The notes under the pieces were generated by a model. The model was not told the origin of the DNA and ran no database searches. It saw only the letters and a list, made by a program, of their open reading frames with translations. A DNA stretch of 64,000 bases, from NCBI GenBank assembly GCA_028753945.1, contig JAPNXP010000001.1, positions 2,656,501-2,720,500 of the forward strand, given 5' to 3'. This stretch comes from Hexactinellida sp. DTS-2022. Taxonomy: Eukaryota; Porifera; Hexactinellida. Position 1 is the stretch's first letter. The number at the start of each line of letters is the position of its first letter. Both the position numbers and the translations under genes were made by a program. Positions 44,767 to 56,948 of the stretch are shown piece after piece.

Positions 44767-45180
44767 AGTTGTGCCTTTATGTGGCCAATGCAGAATGCAC
44801 GGCAGAATATACTCTCATCACTGTAGACATTTTAGGCATTATTTGAAACATAATTAGTAAATTAAAAATCGCCAAAAAAATGTTTAAATCCCTGTACTGT
44901 ACGGGGAATCCCTGTAGGTTTGGCAAGTATGCTTTCGTCCCCTCAGCTGGCGTTTCTCTTGAAAATTAGTTGAAACAGTGGAGGATAACAGCATTTAATT
45001 TGCCAAAAATTTCAAGTTACATAAAGCTTTCTCAGTAAATTTGCATCTCTCTTACGTTATTTATTTACTATTTATGCGTGATTTTTGCGCATTAATTGCA
45101 AAATAAAATAAATGTCATATAAATGTTCTCTGGATGCCCCTCCCAGATTTTCAGAAAAATTGTAAAGTTCGACGCCTATG
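44428..45180. mobile_element. hAT-type MITE, 753 bp, exact 8 bp TSD
   Basis: The ends CATAGGCGTCG (both, inverted) are flanked by GCCCTGAT at 44420-44427 and 45181-45188. The TSD overlaps the last bases of the Harbinger MITE, proving the order: Harbinger MITE first, this one second. It contains G/C-runs, an about 36 bp (AT)n run near 44727-44762, and a TCGCTCGCTGCGCTCGCTCG word. A truncated relative lies at 60640-61010. Confidence 0.93.
44727..44762. repeat. (AT)n microsatellite
   Basis: An uninterrupted AT dinucleotide run of about 18 units inside the MITE at 44428-45180. Confidence 0.9.
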
Positions 45181-47539
45181 GCCCTGATACTCATTCTCTA
45201 CGGTGGCATCATAAAAATGTATCTCGACGCCCTGACTGAACTCGCCTGCTGGTTCCACGCTCTGGATAGTATTTGCATCCAAGTCCACCTGAAAGACATG
45301 GCTGAACTTTCAACAAAACACCCAGATGTTGCCGCAAAATTCATGGTTGGCAACTTCACAGCTCAGAAAATCCAGAGTGTTCTCTTCAAACCCAATTGAC
45401 CAAGTACATGAGCAGAACAACGCCCTAATTGAAGGGGGCGGTTGTGCAGCTGGTGTTGTAGGCCTTACTGATAACCCAAGTGCCCTTCGGAGTTGGATGA
45501 TTGCTGGACCAGAAATTGTATCGGCAATACAAGAGTTTGAAGATGAGTACCTGCACAGGAGAATGCAAATGGATACACAGCACCACGATCAGATATACAA
45601 TGTGCAGACCGCATTTACCAAAGATGTCATACCCCTTGCTAGTGTCATAGAAGATCTCGGCAAACCATTCGAGGAAGAAAGCCTGAACCTCATCGTTCTC
45701 GACTCCAAAGAAATTGTAACTCCTGCAGAGGTCGATGCTGTCCGGAACTTGAAGATGATTGGCAAGGTGCAGTTCGACACTTCACCAGAGAGCATCTGGT
45801 AGAAAGAACGAAGCCCACTAATGACATCATAAGTAGAAACAATCTCAAAGTTTTTGTCAAACCCAGGCCGAAGAGATCAAGTAATGGGTAACACCAACTA
45901 GCGTGTCTGAAAAATAACGTCGGACACTTTTCGCGGCTGTACATTGGTTGTCAGACCAGGGACAGAAACCTAGAGGAGTTTCTTCGACATGAGAACCAAG
46001 CATTCCCTCCAGCACTCTATGATGATGGTAGCCTGCGCTTAGGCACTAAGAGTGACCTGCTTCAATGCCTAAAAAGCATATATAAGTCCATCTTGATGGT
46101 CCTGTTACAACCTGTATAGTGATTGATCGTGCTGCCATAGTTCACATGTTGAAGCCGGGTACTGCAAAGAAATTTGATTAGTGTGCTAGTCAGATATTAA
46201 TTCCCTACCTGGCCACAAAACTGAAGCAAGTGTCACGCCTGGATCTAGTGTGGCACACCTATAAGCAGGATTCACTGAAAGGAATGGCAAAAAGAAAACG
46301 AGGACAAGGAGTGCGCAGACGTGTTCTAGCTGAAACTGCAATAAGAGGAAATTGGCCAAGTTTCCTCTGTGTGGACTGTTACAAGACGGATTTCTATAGG
46401 TTCCTGTCTGAAGCTGCCCTCCAGTTGTTCAACATGGAGGGTAAACAGCTAATTATCACCGATGGAGAGAGAGTCCTCAGTAATTTGCCAATATATGATC
46501 TGGCATCACTCGCACCATGCAACCATGACGAATCCGACAATCGCATGTTGCTGCATGTGTCACATGCTGCGCATCATGGCCAACGAAAGATCATGCTTCG
46601 GACAGTTGACACAGACGTTGTGGTATTGGCCGTATCTGTGGTAAAGGAGCTGCAATCTAAAGATGAACTCTGAGTGGCATTCGGAACTGGAAAAAGTTTT
46701 CACTTCTTGGCAGCCACGAAATGGCAACTGGGCTTGATCGTCATAAGGCACGGGCATTGTCGATGTTTCGCGCTCTGACAGTGAGCGACACTGTATCCAG
46801 CTTTGCTGGACATGGTAAAATACTTCCTGGGCCATCTGGGCAGCATTTCCAGAATTAACAGCTGCGCTACTGAAAGTCTCTCAGGGCCAACTATTGTAGA
46901 AGAGTGTGTCATGCATACCATCGAAAGGTTTGTATCCTCTTATACGACCGAAAAAAGTAACAACTCTAATATAGCTAGACAAAAGATGTTGCCAAGAAAA
47001 ACAGCGTGCAGTTAATTCCACCAACAAGGGCAGCTTTAGAACAACATATTAAGAGGGTAACCTAATCAGGGAGGTCATGTATGGGGGAAGACAATTCTAC
47101 CAAATCCAAAACTCCCTTGCTCCGATAACAGGGGATGGACCAAGACAAGTGATAACTTATACGAACCATATTGGACAAAGCGATCCGAGGCATCAATGGC
47201 TTGTCACGAGCTTGTTTCATGCAAGTATAAAAGAAAAAATATGAAGCGATAAACTTGCAGAAAGGCTGAACTTCAATGTACGGCCTTATGTAGGTGTGAG
47301 GAAAACTGTTCTTCTACCAGTGATAGCTAGTATGTAATTATGTATTGTTGGCCAATTATAGACTAGACCCCGTGTTTGACATCGTAGCAATTTATTTATA
47401 ATAACTCATAAACTATATGTGATATTTACGTATTTGGTAAATTAGATATGACTCCTCTAAAAATCAAAGTTTCAACTAGACATCAAAGTCGATACCATAA
47501 GATCATTTTGATTCATATTATTATATTACGGACGCCATC

Positions 47540-47960
47540 TTGGTGCAATCAACTTTGTCAATTGAAGTTCAATCAATTTTTAATGCGGAGATTCGCAATC
47601 AACATAAAATATACAATATTATAGGGGTCACATTGACTGTGTTTGAGGAAAAGAAAATTGCTTGACAACACAGGAATGTGACACTTTCATTCTTAGAAAT
47701 AGTTCTTCCCCATCGAGTGGGCGTATTTCTTCACCGCATAATCATCTGAGAACAACTGACTATGAAAACAGTCTCCGAGATATTTAGAAAGCATTCGCGA
47801 GAGAAGGATTTGTCCGACTTTTCCGACACTTTTTTGCCGCCATCGTCAGAATAATAAAATTTAACGATGCCTCCATATCCATATCTTAAAATATATTTAT
47901 CTATGTCTGTGCCAAATTTAATGCTTGAATCAAAAATAGAACAATTTTATTGCTATGCTG
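47540..47960. repeat. Right long TIR of the 40-48 kb element
   Basis: It begins AACTTTGTCAATTGAAGTTC and runs through AGGAATGTGACACTTTCATTC, CCCCATCGAGTGG, CGCATAATCATCTGAG and CTATGTCTGTGCC. It is the inverse of 40345-40745 and the direct homologue of 39937-40345. Similarity ends near GAACAATTTTATTGC. Confidence 0.8.
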
Positions 47961-48669
47961 CCCCACTATTTGGGCAAGTAGGAATGTAGTTTTGCGGAAA
48001 CCTGATCTTTACGCACAGTTTCACCGATCTGCTTCATTTCTCATGTACCAATAAATTTAATACAATATATTTGGACAGATCACATATTGCTATGGACAAT
48101 CTACAACATGCCAAATGGATACTGGAATAAATAAAGTACTCATTTTCTAATTTTTGATTTATTTTAATAGTATGAGCAATAATAATTTCCATATATGGGT
48201 ATGTATATTAGATTACGTCATTGTGGTTAATTCCAAAGTGAAATCATTCTCAAAGTATTTTAGATGTCTAGCATATTTGATAACCTAAGTTTAGTTTATT
48301 CCATGACAATAAGTTATTCATTTTATGAGCAATTAGATAGTAACACTGGCCTGAAAATGAAATGAGCAAATACTTGACATATCTAGCCGTTTTCAGTTTA
48401 CTTTAAATTCAGTTCGATAAAAGGACAAAAAAATATTTAAGTTGGATTTCAGTATCAGTTAGCAGCACTACATATCATTAAGTTTATTAATTCTGGCACA
48501 TCAATATTATTATTATGAGTGATTCGTGGTTTAACAATAAAATACCTTGAAATTTCAAATGGGTCATGGGTAATAGGTGACGAATCCGTGACTCATGACC
48601 CATCTGAACCATCGGTTTAGGTGACCCAACTGACCCATGAGTTTTCCTGAATTGGGTGTATTCGGTCCG
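47961..48669. other. Non-coding stretch with GGGTCATGGGT repeat
   Basis: Only one oddity: at about 48560-48645 ATGGGTCATGGGT and its inverse TGACCCAT words recur, possibly an eroded MITE. No gene seen. Confidence 0.5.
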
Positions 48670-48956
48670 TTTGTGAACCTTTTATTCCCTATCCCAAATA
48701 TCTTTCAGCTATACATTCAAAATTTGCATACGTATCAAATGGTACATAATAGCACATTATACTCAATAGTTCCATAAATCTTAAATATATCAATGAAGAA
48801 GACGATCGCACTGATCGAATTTATACATCTTGATATTTAATATGCTATCCTGGCGACTGTATTTCTGTAATACAGTTTATAGCCTGATAACCATAAATGG
48901 TGAGCGGATATCCGGGTCCGGCCCGAGCATAGATTCTCAAATCCGGTACAGCTCTA
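48670..48956 (-). mobile_element. Truncated 5' end of the 61.4 kb hAT family
   Basis: Read on the minus strand, TAGAGCTGTACCGGATTTGAG starts the piece; the following 280 bases match the left end of the element at 61399 closely (shared ACAGAAATACAGTCGCCAG, TGTATAGCTGAAA and TATTTGGGAT). Similarity stops just before the transposase start. The rest of the copy is missing, so it is a deleted or interrupted second insertion. Confidence 0.85.
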
Positions 48957-50140
48957 ATGAGTAACGATTGTCTTTCAAGATATTTCAACTGAAAGCGAAA
49001 GATTCGAAGGACCTGACAACTAATAAAATATCCCGAAATAAATTTAACCTCTCAGCTTAATGAATTTTCTTGCCCGACTTCGAGAGTTTAAAAGGTGCGA
49101 ACATTTCCTATCGGAATTTGACTAATTACTTCGCCAATTTTTTTTAAATTTCAGATAAATTGTCGAGGGAAGATCAATGCTTATTTGAGATAATTGCAAT
49201 GCATATGAAGAGATAGATTTCTGTCGTCGAACACCATAAATTCAAACGATTGAAATTGTCTAATAGAGACTGGAAACGATACTTGTTTACAGCAATCATC
49301 ATCAATAGTTTAATTATTTACTAGATGATCAAATGTTTTGATAAACTAAGATTTAACGGAACTGTGAAGGTTGATCAACTAAGTTGATCAATGAGATAAA
49401 ATGAGTAATAATTCAAATTTTAAATGCATTTAAAAAGCATCTTAGTTTTCAAATCACTTGATGAATAGCAATCGCAATCGCAATCGAATGTCGATATTTA
49501 TATTAAGTTTAATGTCTGAATGCCCTCAAAAAATTCTAAAATGATCAGTTGCATCGCTGCAAGTTCTAATTATTAGGTATAGTAGTACCAGCAATTGTGT
49601 ACATAATGAGCTTCCATCTTTTTCTCTTGTACCACTGTCGTAGTGTTTTTGCTTAAGGGGGGAGGCTGAATTTTCAGCGCCAATCAACAAATGGTTCTAT
49701 TGCAATTCCAAAAAATCTGTACAAGTCATAATAGTTCCCAGCTGGACTAGTGGCAGTGGAAGCGTACATAACGGAAATTCCAGCAAAATCAGAGATTCCC
49801 CTAAATGTCAACCATTTTGGCCAGTTACTCAATAAAGGGGTGGTCTGTCACACATTGGTTGAATCGCCTACATTGGAAGCGTAAGGTATTGTTAGAACCA
49901 CTTCAGAAAAGTTATAATATATTCAAACAAATCGGATTGAAATGAAACTATACACAGTTCGTAGCATAAATGATTATAAATAATATATTATCTGAAGTTC
50001 CTCATTTAGAACGACGAGAATTTACAGAATCATTTCGCCAATATAAATCAAAATTCATTGCAAGGTATCAACCTCATTTGGTTAGAACATATAATTAAAT
50101 TGCATTGAACATAGCCGCAAACTTTTGACCTGTAGCCAAA
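48957..50140. other. Non-coding stretch
   Basis: Nothing recognised except a TTGATCAACTAAGTTGATCAATG inverted motif near 49372, similar to one at 1383-1420. Confidence 0.5.
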
Positions 50141-50320
50141 AGTGCCAGTGGTGCACCTCATTACAAAGTACAGGAAGTGCCAGTGGTGCACCTCAATACA
50201 AAGTACAGGTGGACCTAGCACCACCTAGCACCACCAGCACTTCTATCGCTGAGTGCAGGTGGTGCACTTGCACCACCGGCACCACCGTACTTTGCGCCTA
50301 TGGCATTGAATCAAAGCAAT
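50141..50320. repeat. GGTGCACC/CACCACC repeat cluster
   Basis: AGTGCCAGTGGTGCACCTCA followed by TACAAAGTACAGG is repeated after 35 bases. Inverse versions (AGCACCACC, GGCACCACCGTACTTTG) follow, so the whole folds back on itself. A probable MITE; no TSD was found. Confidence 0.6.
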
Positions 50321-50860
50321 GACGGATTAGGAACGTTGAAATTGAATAATTCATATACAATAGAGATATCGTAACATTGACATCGTATTGAGCTATAGTT
50401 AAATACATATACATTAATACACAGGAATGTAAAACAAATTCAAAAAATTAATAATACATAGACTTTCAACTATGAGGAATTTGTGCCAGTCATGGTTATT
50501 AGCGCTTCATAATTAATACTCAAGCCAACGTTGCATAACTAGATAATCATAAGATAGAACCGGGGGTAGCCAGTGGGCATCCAGGGCAGTACAGTAGCCT
50601 GATTTCGCGGACAGGCGCTGCATTGGAAGTGCGGAACGAGTAGTCACTACAATTATTTACTATCAATTATTTATCACATGTTTATTTCGGATTACCTAAT
50701 CTAAACATGATTTGCAAGGGTGTTTATAAATTGCTAAATATAACAAGTACAATAATATGCATGATTCCTAATAAACAATACTAAGTGTATTTAATTCGAG
50801 ATGATATCTTCTTTTAGAATTGCTTGGGCAGGTTGCGAGCAAATAGTAAAAAACACAATT
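50321..50860. other. Non-coding stretch
   Basis: No gene, element end or RNA recognised. Confidence 0.5.
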
Positions 50861-50869
50861 CCCCTATCT

Positions 50870-51360
50870 ACCACCAGTACTAGTTGTCTTCAATCAGTTT
50901 TTATTCCTCTTCACCACTGAAAACCTTCTCTTAAAGGAATCAGTGGTTTTAGGAAAGTCCACAGCTATCCTGTGAAAAGTATAGAATACAGACTTGCTTC
51001 TTTAAGTACTTTAAAAGACTAGATATACCTTGTAAACAGCAGAACCAATTCTGAACTCTGGAGAATTTAGAAGAAATCAGTCACATTACTAATATCTTCA
51101 ACACAATCCACAATGTAGAGATTTATCTTGTGTGCATTACAGTGGTGTAAAACCACAATGGAACTTTATCCGTCACACAATGCGACACAATGTTGGATAG
51201 CGACACCTTCCCTGGAAAGAGTTTCCACAATAACAGTAAATAGACTTTGAGTTCATCAGCAGAAATGAAATTTTGGAGCTCTTTGTGTGGCTCATCATTC
51301 AGAACATATCTTAGTGCAGAATGAAATTTGTTCCTCTTTGGAATGCTCATTGGTTTCAAC
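50870..51360 (-). pseudogene. Unrecognised protein-like relic
   Basis: The minus-strand frame 51123-51359 reads NKFHSALRYVLNDEPHKELQ, then LWKLFPGKVSLSNIVSHCVT and PLWFYTTVMHTR before a stop; further open pieces follow below 51120. The composition is protein-like, and PLWFY...MHT with downstream DC-rich sequence recalls transposon-borne proteins, but I cannot name a family. Confidence 0.3.
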
Positions 51361-51539
51361 GACTAATAGACCGAAAAATAAAGCAGAGGAAATTTCCGTA
51401 GCGATTTCACGACACACACTAGGAGCAATAATCTGTATTATTTATGCCAGGCGTTCAACCCTGCATAGCATTCCACGTCGCCCCCTCTTGTTGCTTGTCA
51501 ATTGCCTTCATGCAGTTATTCCAACAGTCAAAGCAATAC

Positions 51540-51615
51540 CTCAACCATTGGCGGCGCTAACTCGGCGCAACTTCTGGGGCACAGGCCCATGAGGCCCCAC
51601 CCTCACGCCGCCCCA
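51540..51615. repeat. GGCGGCGC hAT-like end fragments
   Basis: TTGGCGGCGCTAACTCGGCG and CACGCCGCCCCAGAT lie 60 bases apart and look like two remnants of GGCGGCG hAT termini around a TGGGGC core. No TSD. Confidence 0.4.
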
Positions 51616-52495
51616 GATCTCGATCATACTTCACCAGTGCGAGTGTTACATAAAGGCGGCAACTAAAGAAAAGAGCTCGAGATTTCGATAAAGAATATTC
51701 CAACAAAGATTCGTCAGTATACTATGTAGTTCGGATTAATTTAACCATGCTTATCAGCCAATAGCAGAAGAAATTTACAGTTGGTTGAAATGGATTATGT
51801 AGTTTATTCAAACAGTATAACATTGTTGCTTATACAATTGAGTTTATTCCCAGGGTATTTGACCCACTTATGGATTGAGGAAGTATATTTAGCCAGGTTT
51901 ATATTGTACGTATGTCTCTACAAAGTAATTCAGAACGCTCTAATTTTTAATGCCCATTACTGGAAGTCCATAAAAAGTCAATCAGAATTTACTCTGGGAG
52001 ATTATATGGCATGTTCTTGTCAGGATGAATCAAAACGTCCAAAATCCAAACCAAGAAGGGGGCAAAAATTGGGCATCAGCTATAAGTCCATCAAATTCAT
52101 CCACATCCCACAAAATTCGGACCTGGAACCTATTAGAATGACTCTAAACGATTGAGACACTAAATTCACAATATTGCTAATTATAATTTTTGACCATATA
52201 TGGTCATATGGATGTGCCACTTTTGATGACGCAGCAATTATATATCTCACGAAAGAGAAGTCGTGGCGACTAGCTCTAACCATCTAAAGATATCAATTTT
52301 AAAACAAATTCAATGGGCAACAAACTGGGAATACATATCTGAAGCTTACGATTAGGATTTTGTATTTCATATATGGAAGTGTCATGTGGCACATTTGATG
52401 ACCTAAGCAAAATTAAAATTCTAGACCTTACTTCTAGCTACTGGACATTATCAGCTGCTGATTTTAGACGGTCTTGCGAGGATTACTACTAAATA
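51616..52495. other. No supported gene
   Basis: A 124-codon plus-strand open frame (51781-52155) starts in hydrophobic A+T-rich sequence and has no recognised motif or codon signature; it is probably chance. Confidence 0.45.
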
Positions 52496-52603
52496 CATAG
52501 GCGCCAATTTCCCTTTTTTCGGGGTTTGGACCCCATTAGGACCACCCCAATTTCCAATTAGGACCCCCCAACTTTTGGAGTCCGACCTCAAAAGTTGGCG
52601 CCC
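52496..52603. mobile_element. Very short TIR MITE
   Basis: ACATAGGCGCCAATTT at the left and AATGGGCGCCAACTTTTG inverted at the right enclose two copies of AGGACC and runs of CCCC. Like the 44428 family it has GGCGCC ends, but the TSD is unclear. Confidence 0.5.
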
Positions 52604-52902
52604 ATTACTATATAACAAGTGTATTTATACCCGTGATAAATTAATGTTACCGCGTGGTTTAGTATCCTTTTGTCCGATTCCAAGCAAGATTTTGGGACAA
52701 TTTTGATTTGTATTGACAAGGATTTGCCAAATAATATTCTAGAAAAAATTTGACGAATTTTCTAGTCATGGGCATATAAAAATTGGAGCATTCTGAATAA
52801 CTTTGTGGAGACATACAATACAAACCTGGCGAAATATTACTCCCTACCTCCTTAAAGGCGTTATCCATAGAAAGTCACCGTATTTCAGTGTCGAAAAGTA
52901 GA

Positions 52903-52985
52903 GTCATACGTCATATCGCACTCCATTTTGTCATACGTCATATCGCACTCCATTTTTGTCATACGTAAATCGCACTCCATTTTTA
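52903..52985. repeat. Tandem repeat, 28 bp x 3
   Basis: Three copies of GTCATACGTCATATCGCACT plus CCATTTT(T) follow one another; the third lacks a few bases. Confidence 0.9.
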
Positions 52986-55900
52986 TTTTTATAATTAATT
53001 ATCATAATGACTATAGTCATCACTGTTAGAAGCATTGTTTTCAATCATGTGCTTGTCTGTGGATTATGTAATGAATGCTTGTGACTTCGGACGAACCATC
53101 ATTCACTATCTTTTGGAAAACAAAACATGAGCCAAGCATTGCTGGTCCGTCATCGGTACAAACTCAACACAAATACTTTCCACAATTGTAATATCTTGAA
53201 AAAAGTTATCAATCAATTAGTTGTGGTTTCATGTAGGCGACATAGCAAATCAATTCAAAAATAATTGTATTTTCTGATTGCTTTTTACTTGTTACTTTTG
53301 AACTCTTCATTCTTCAGAGCTACTGAACCAAATTGGGATTAATTTTCTATTTGCGTTATTGGGAACAGCATACCTTGTATTATATTGTTATTACATTCAA
53401 TAATTGCCTTGGAATTTCATACTGAGTGTAACTTTTCATTGATAGACTGACATAAATCGATTTCAAGCATATAGCGATACAGCTTTTCACAACTCTGTCA
53501 TAATTTATCTATTATTAACTTACTAATTCTTGTTTTATTCAACGTTTTCTTGATGTAGTGCACCTTCACGTGGTCAAAAACCATCTAACTTTTTGACTTG
53601 AATGCAATATTTGCACGGGATATGACTCGAATTAATTGAATTATACAATAACGACATTAAAATTTTTGAATTTTAGTATAAGCTATCTAGCTGCAATTAG
53701 TATTTTTTAATATCGCTAATATAAGATGGTCAAACGTAGGCGTGGAAAGAATAACCAATGATACATTCCGGACGTGCTACAAGTTATCTATAAGGTCATA
53801 ACGAAAGAACAACTATATTACCTATATTGTTTGAGTATATATAGTAAATCCTATTCTAATTCTATTCATATAGAGAAAAATGAGACTCATTCACTACAAT
53901 TGCTGTGGAATTCAAAATATTACATTTAAGAACTAATACCAAGTTTTTTAACGAAATACACCGGAATACTACTCCTAATAGTACTCCCGGGTAACAGATT
54001 TATCCGCTTAGTGGTGTCAAAATTTCACAGGATTTCTAGGACGAAATTACAGTTTGACTAAAAATATTTTCGGTTGTTAGATTTCTGCGCTTAAACCAGT
54101 TTCACAGTTGCTTGCAGAGATTAAATATTCCTTGAACAACATGCAAAACATACACTTTTGGCACAAATCATGATCCAAGAAGTGCTGCTTTTCTAGTATA
54201 TCTCGTGGATATATTGGATCGATACAATGCATTGAATCTCTCACTCCAGGGAAATAAAGTATATTAATTATTTTAGTGATTCAGATCTTTTTAAATTATG
54301 GTTCACATTTGGAGAGAAAAAATTGACTCAGAGACAATTTGTATGTTTGAAAGATAATCGAAAAATTACAAAACACTGACATTGAATTGGATTATGATTC
54401 AAAAACTATAACTCTGAACACCTTACGGCACTAGAAGAAGAATTTCCCATTATTATACTGAGTGGATGGACACACATTTGAAATTACTGAGAACTCAATT
54501 TACTACATCTCAAGAATTATCAGACAACAATGATCGGCCACATGAATTGATAGACCTTATTAATGATGTAACGGCCAGAGAATTAGTTGAAAGAGATGAA
54601 CTGAGTAACCTATGGTCCTCAATGGAGTATTCCTACTACTCTACAAACAAAATTATGCAATATCTTGTATGTGAATCACGTTTTTCATCCCTCTCACAAA
54701 TTAAACAAGTAGTATAAACAAAATAAAGGTAGAAGATTAACTTACAAGCTCTGAGACCAGGGGGTACGAATGGTTCTAATCATGATCTATATCCAGTCCA
54801 TAGTCCATAACTAATTATCAAATCCATATGAAATCCATTCGGAAATTCAAATTCAAAATATTACAAAATTAAAATGGGTTTGTATATACATACTGATTTT
54901 TAGAACCAAATGATTGATTTTGAAATATTTCTAGTAAGCATCATACGGATGGTATGAAGAACATTATTAACCCCAAAATATATATTACGATACGACTATT
55001 ATGGATTTGAGAATATTTCAAAATCCATTCCAAATTCATAAATTAGGGATTTGGAATACGTCAAATCCATGCTTCTGTAATTCCGTATTCCATCCGAACC
55101 TTCTGACTAAGACAGAAATTCATGATTTAGTCTAGGAAAACAACTACATCCATATTTTTCAGACTATTCTTTAAAGAATATATTTTTGTAAGCAAATTTA
55201 GATGTCGTAAATTAATTGGATGACAACGTTCTGAACCGCTGCTTTAGTTGAACCAAATTACCGTAAATTAGTGAGGAATGCGGATTTAATTGTTCGACTT
55301 CGACCACATCCAGGGAAAAAATTCCTATTCTATTGTGATGCCTGATTTGAGTGGCAGATAAGTTATTAGCAGCAAAATTGCGAATATTGTAGACAAATTT
55401 TGTCCGGGATAAGCCGTATGAAATCTGGGAAAACTATTGGGAAGTCCCGATTCATATGCATTCATTTGAAAAAATACAATATGTTAAATGAGGAATAAAT
55501 TCCAAATATTGGAAGATTCAAAATTTATAAGTTCTTGAAGGAGCTTGTTTTAGAATTAGATGGAAAGAAAATTGAAAATGTGAAAGAAAATTAGATTGTT
55601 AAAGTTCAATTAAGCAAATAATTTGTTCAAAATACACAAATTTAATAGCCCAGAGAAATTTAAAAATAGAACTTACGTAAATAAAAGTGGATAATTTGGG
55701 TGAACAATCCATGTCCAAATATATTAATAGCTCGCATCTATATTGAGAAGAAGATAAAAAATCAAATGTAACTTGAGTGTATTGTGTATAAATTTAAAAG
55801 GCATTTGTGATCATTTTTGAGAAAATCAATGCTTTTAAAATAATAGGTTGCTTATGTGTTTATGTCTGTGTGTAAATGTGTGCGTATGTGTGATACGTAC

Positions 55901-56151
55901 AGTATATGCAGGGGCGGCGGAAGCGGTCTGAACCAGGGTTCCCTGGTCCAAATTCCACATTCTATTGTGAAACCTGTTATTAAGTAAGCTATAGTTTTAA
56001 TTAATTTGCGGAGGTTCTTGAACATGGCAAGTGACGTGCAATTCTGACCACTTGGAATATAATCTGGATATAACATGAGAATTTGAGGAAGAGAATTTTA
56101 GTAGGTTAGTGTAAGTTTAATGTTGAAGAGATGTTTTTACTTACTTGTGTC
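52986..56151. other. Non-coding stretch with solo ends
   Basis: It includes a damaged pogo MITE at 53995-54100, a doubtful open frame at 54466-54717 with no recognised motif, and a solo hAT terminus CAGGGGCGGCGGAAGCGG at 55910. Confidence 0.45.
53995..54100. repeat. Truncated pogo-type MITE
   Basis: TCCGCTTAGTGGTGTCAAAATT, TTCACAGGATTTC and AAATATTTTCGGTTG match the interior of the copy at 16885-17154. Both termini are lost. Confidence 0.6.
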
Positions 56152-56159
56152 AAAATAAG

Positions 56160-56514
56160 TAGGGCTGAAACAAATATTCGTTCGTATGCAAACAAATATT
56201 CGTTTGGACGAATATTAGATTGAAACGGATATTCGTTGACTAATTTTGGACAACAAGACTTTTGTATAGCTTAGCCTTAGAGATATCGTAAATATAAATT
56301 GCCACTTAAACTAGCTGATTATTAGTTAAATTGTGTATTATACACTTTATAACTATTATTATACCATTGTAACATTATCAAAAACCTTTTTTCCAATGTA
56401 TTTTGTCTCTAGAAATTGATTTAATGCTTTGTCATCCAAACGAACGAATATTTGAATATTCGTTTGTTTAGAAAAGGTTCGTTCGTTACATTTCGAATAT
56501 TCGTTTCAGCCCTA
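56160..56514. mobile_element. hAT MITE, GAATATTCG family, copy 2
   Basis: TAGGGCTGAAACAAATATTC and inverse TAGGGCTGAAACGAATATTC ends, with AAAATAAG duplicated exactly at 56152-56159 and 56515-56522. The interior is the reverse-orientation homologue of 38060-38472 (shared ACAACAAGACTTTTGTATAG). The TSD differs from copy 1 by one base. Confidence 0.95.
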
Positions 56515-56655
56515 AAAATAAGGATTCAATCCAAATTGACAAGACTTAATCAAAAGCGAAGTTAGCAGTTATCTTTTCGAGATAATAGTAAAATTCACAT
56601 TCACAAAAATATTGGAACATATAGTTTAAGTAGATTACTTGGATGTGGCAACAAA

Positions 56656-56940
56656 CAGTAGCGGATTAACCATGGCGCACTTGGCGCACATGCGCCAGGC
56701 CCATGAATTCCAGGGGGCCCACAAAAAAAAATCAAAATTGTCACATAGGCGACAATTCTGATACGTGTATTATATTTTCATTGATTTGGCATACATTTGA
56801 AGCAAATTAATTTACAATCTATAATTTATATTCATGCTCGCAATTTAAATATTTTTTATCTATTCCTACATTATTTTCACTCATATATGGGGCCAAAACT
56901 CCGCCTTGCGCCAGGCCCACTCATAGTTAATCCGGCACTG
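56656..56940. mobile_element. hAT MITE, 285 bp, exact 8 bp TSD
   Basis: The ends CAGTAGCGGATTAACCATG and CAGTGCCGGATTAACTATG (inverted) are flanked by GCAACAAA at 56648-56655 and 56941-56948. TGCGCCAGGCCCA occurs near both ends in inverted-repeat context. Non-coding. Confidence 0.95.
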
Positions 56941-56948
56941 GCAACAAA

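Larger units (their letters stand above)
40899..47230 (+). pseudogene. Multi-domain transposon protein, at least nine fragments
   Basis: Fragments in order, all plus strand: 40899-41102 with a CVMCQ...LTCPSQS zinc motif; 41247-41621 with CFFCKQAAG and KYHAKCL (a second CxxC...HxxxC); 41543-42058, a helical segment; 41991-42248; 42241-42720 containing DRLLRISAQMGDNVCQQFLR, TTAAVDNIDHNPSSTTAKE and FHGTAISLFQHPS; 43273-43467 with HFNPGQIPVITFDQAL; 43490-43813 with GSGWVHAL and GTADSFLHASH; 45178-45399; 45326-45802 with DQVHEQNN; 46230-46673 with a GVRRRVL block, APCNHDESDNRMLLHV and RTVDTDVVVLAVSV; then a weak tail to about 47230. I recognise the blocks as a protein repeated in many invertebrate genomes. 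DTDVVVLAV suggests a PIN/FEN-like nuclease fold. Frameshifts and three MITE insertions make it non-functional. Confidence 0.65.
40345..47960 (+). mobile_element. Large DNA transposon, about 400 bp TIRs, class unassigned
   Basis: Inverted repeats at about 40345-40745 and 47540-47960 share CAATTGAAGTTCAATCAATTTTTAATG-type, GGGGTCACATTGACTGTGTTTG-type and GATGATTATGCGG-type blocks in the same order. Between them lies a decayed multi-part gene on the plus strand. Three MITEs (42721-43212, 43821-44423, 44428-45180) have landed inside it; without them the element is about 5.8 kb. The target duplication could not be fixed because the left end is fused to an inverted arm. Zinc-finger, unique core and PIN-like parts recall Academ-class elements, but this is inference. 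Confidence 0.6.

Noticed and set aside
51781-52155. 124-codon plus-strand open frame
   Set aside because: Hydrophobic, A+T-driven composition and no motif, splice context or homologous neighbour.
54466-54717. 83-codon open frame reading MDTHLKLLRTQF
   Set aside because: Looks mildly protein-like but has no recognised motif, no upstream exon signal and no repeat ends; kept only as a note.
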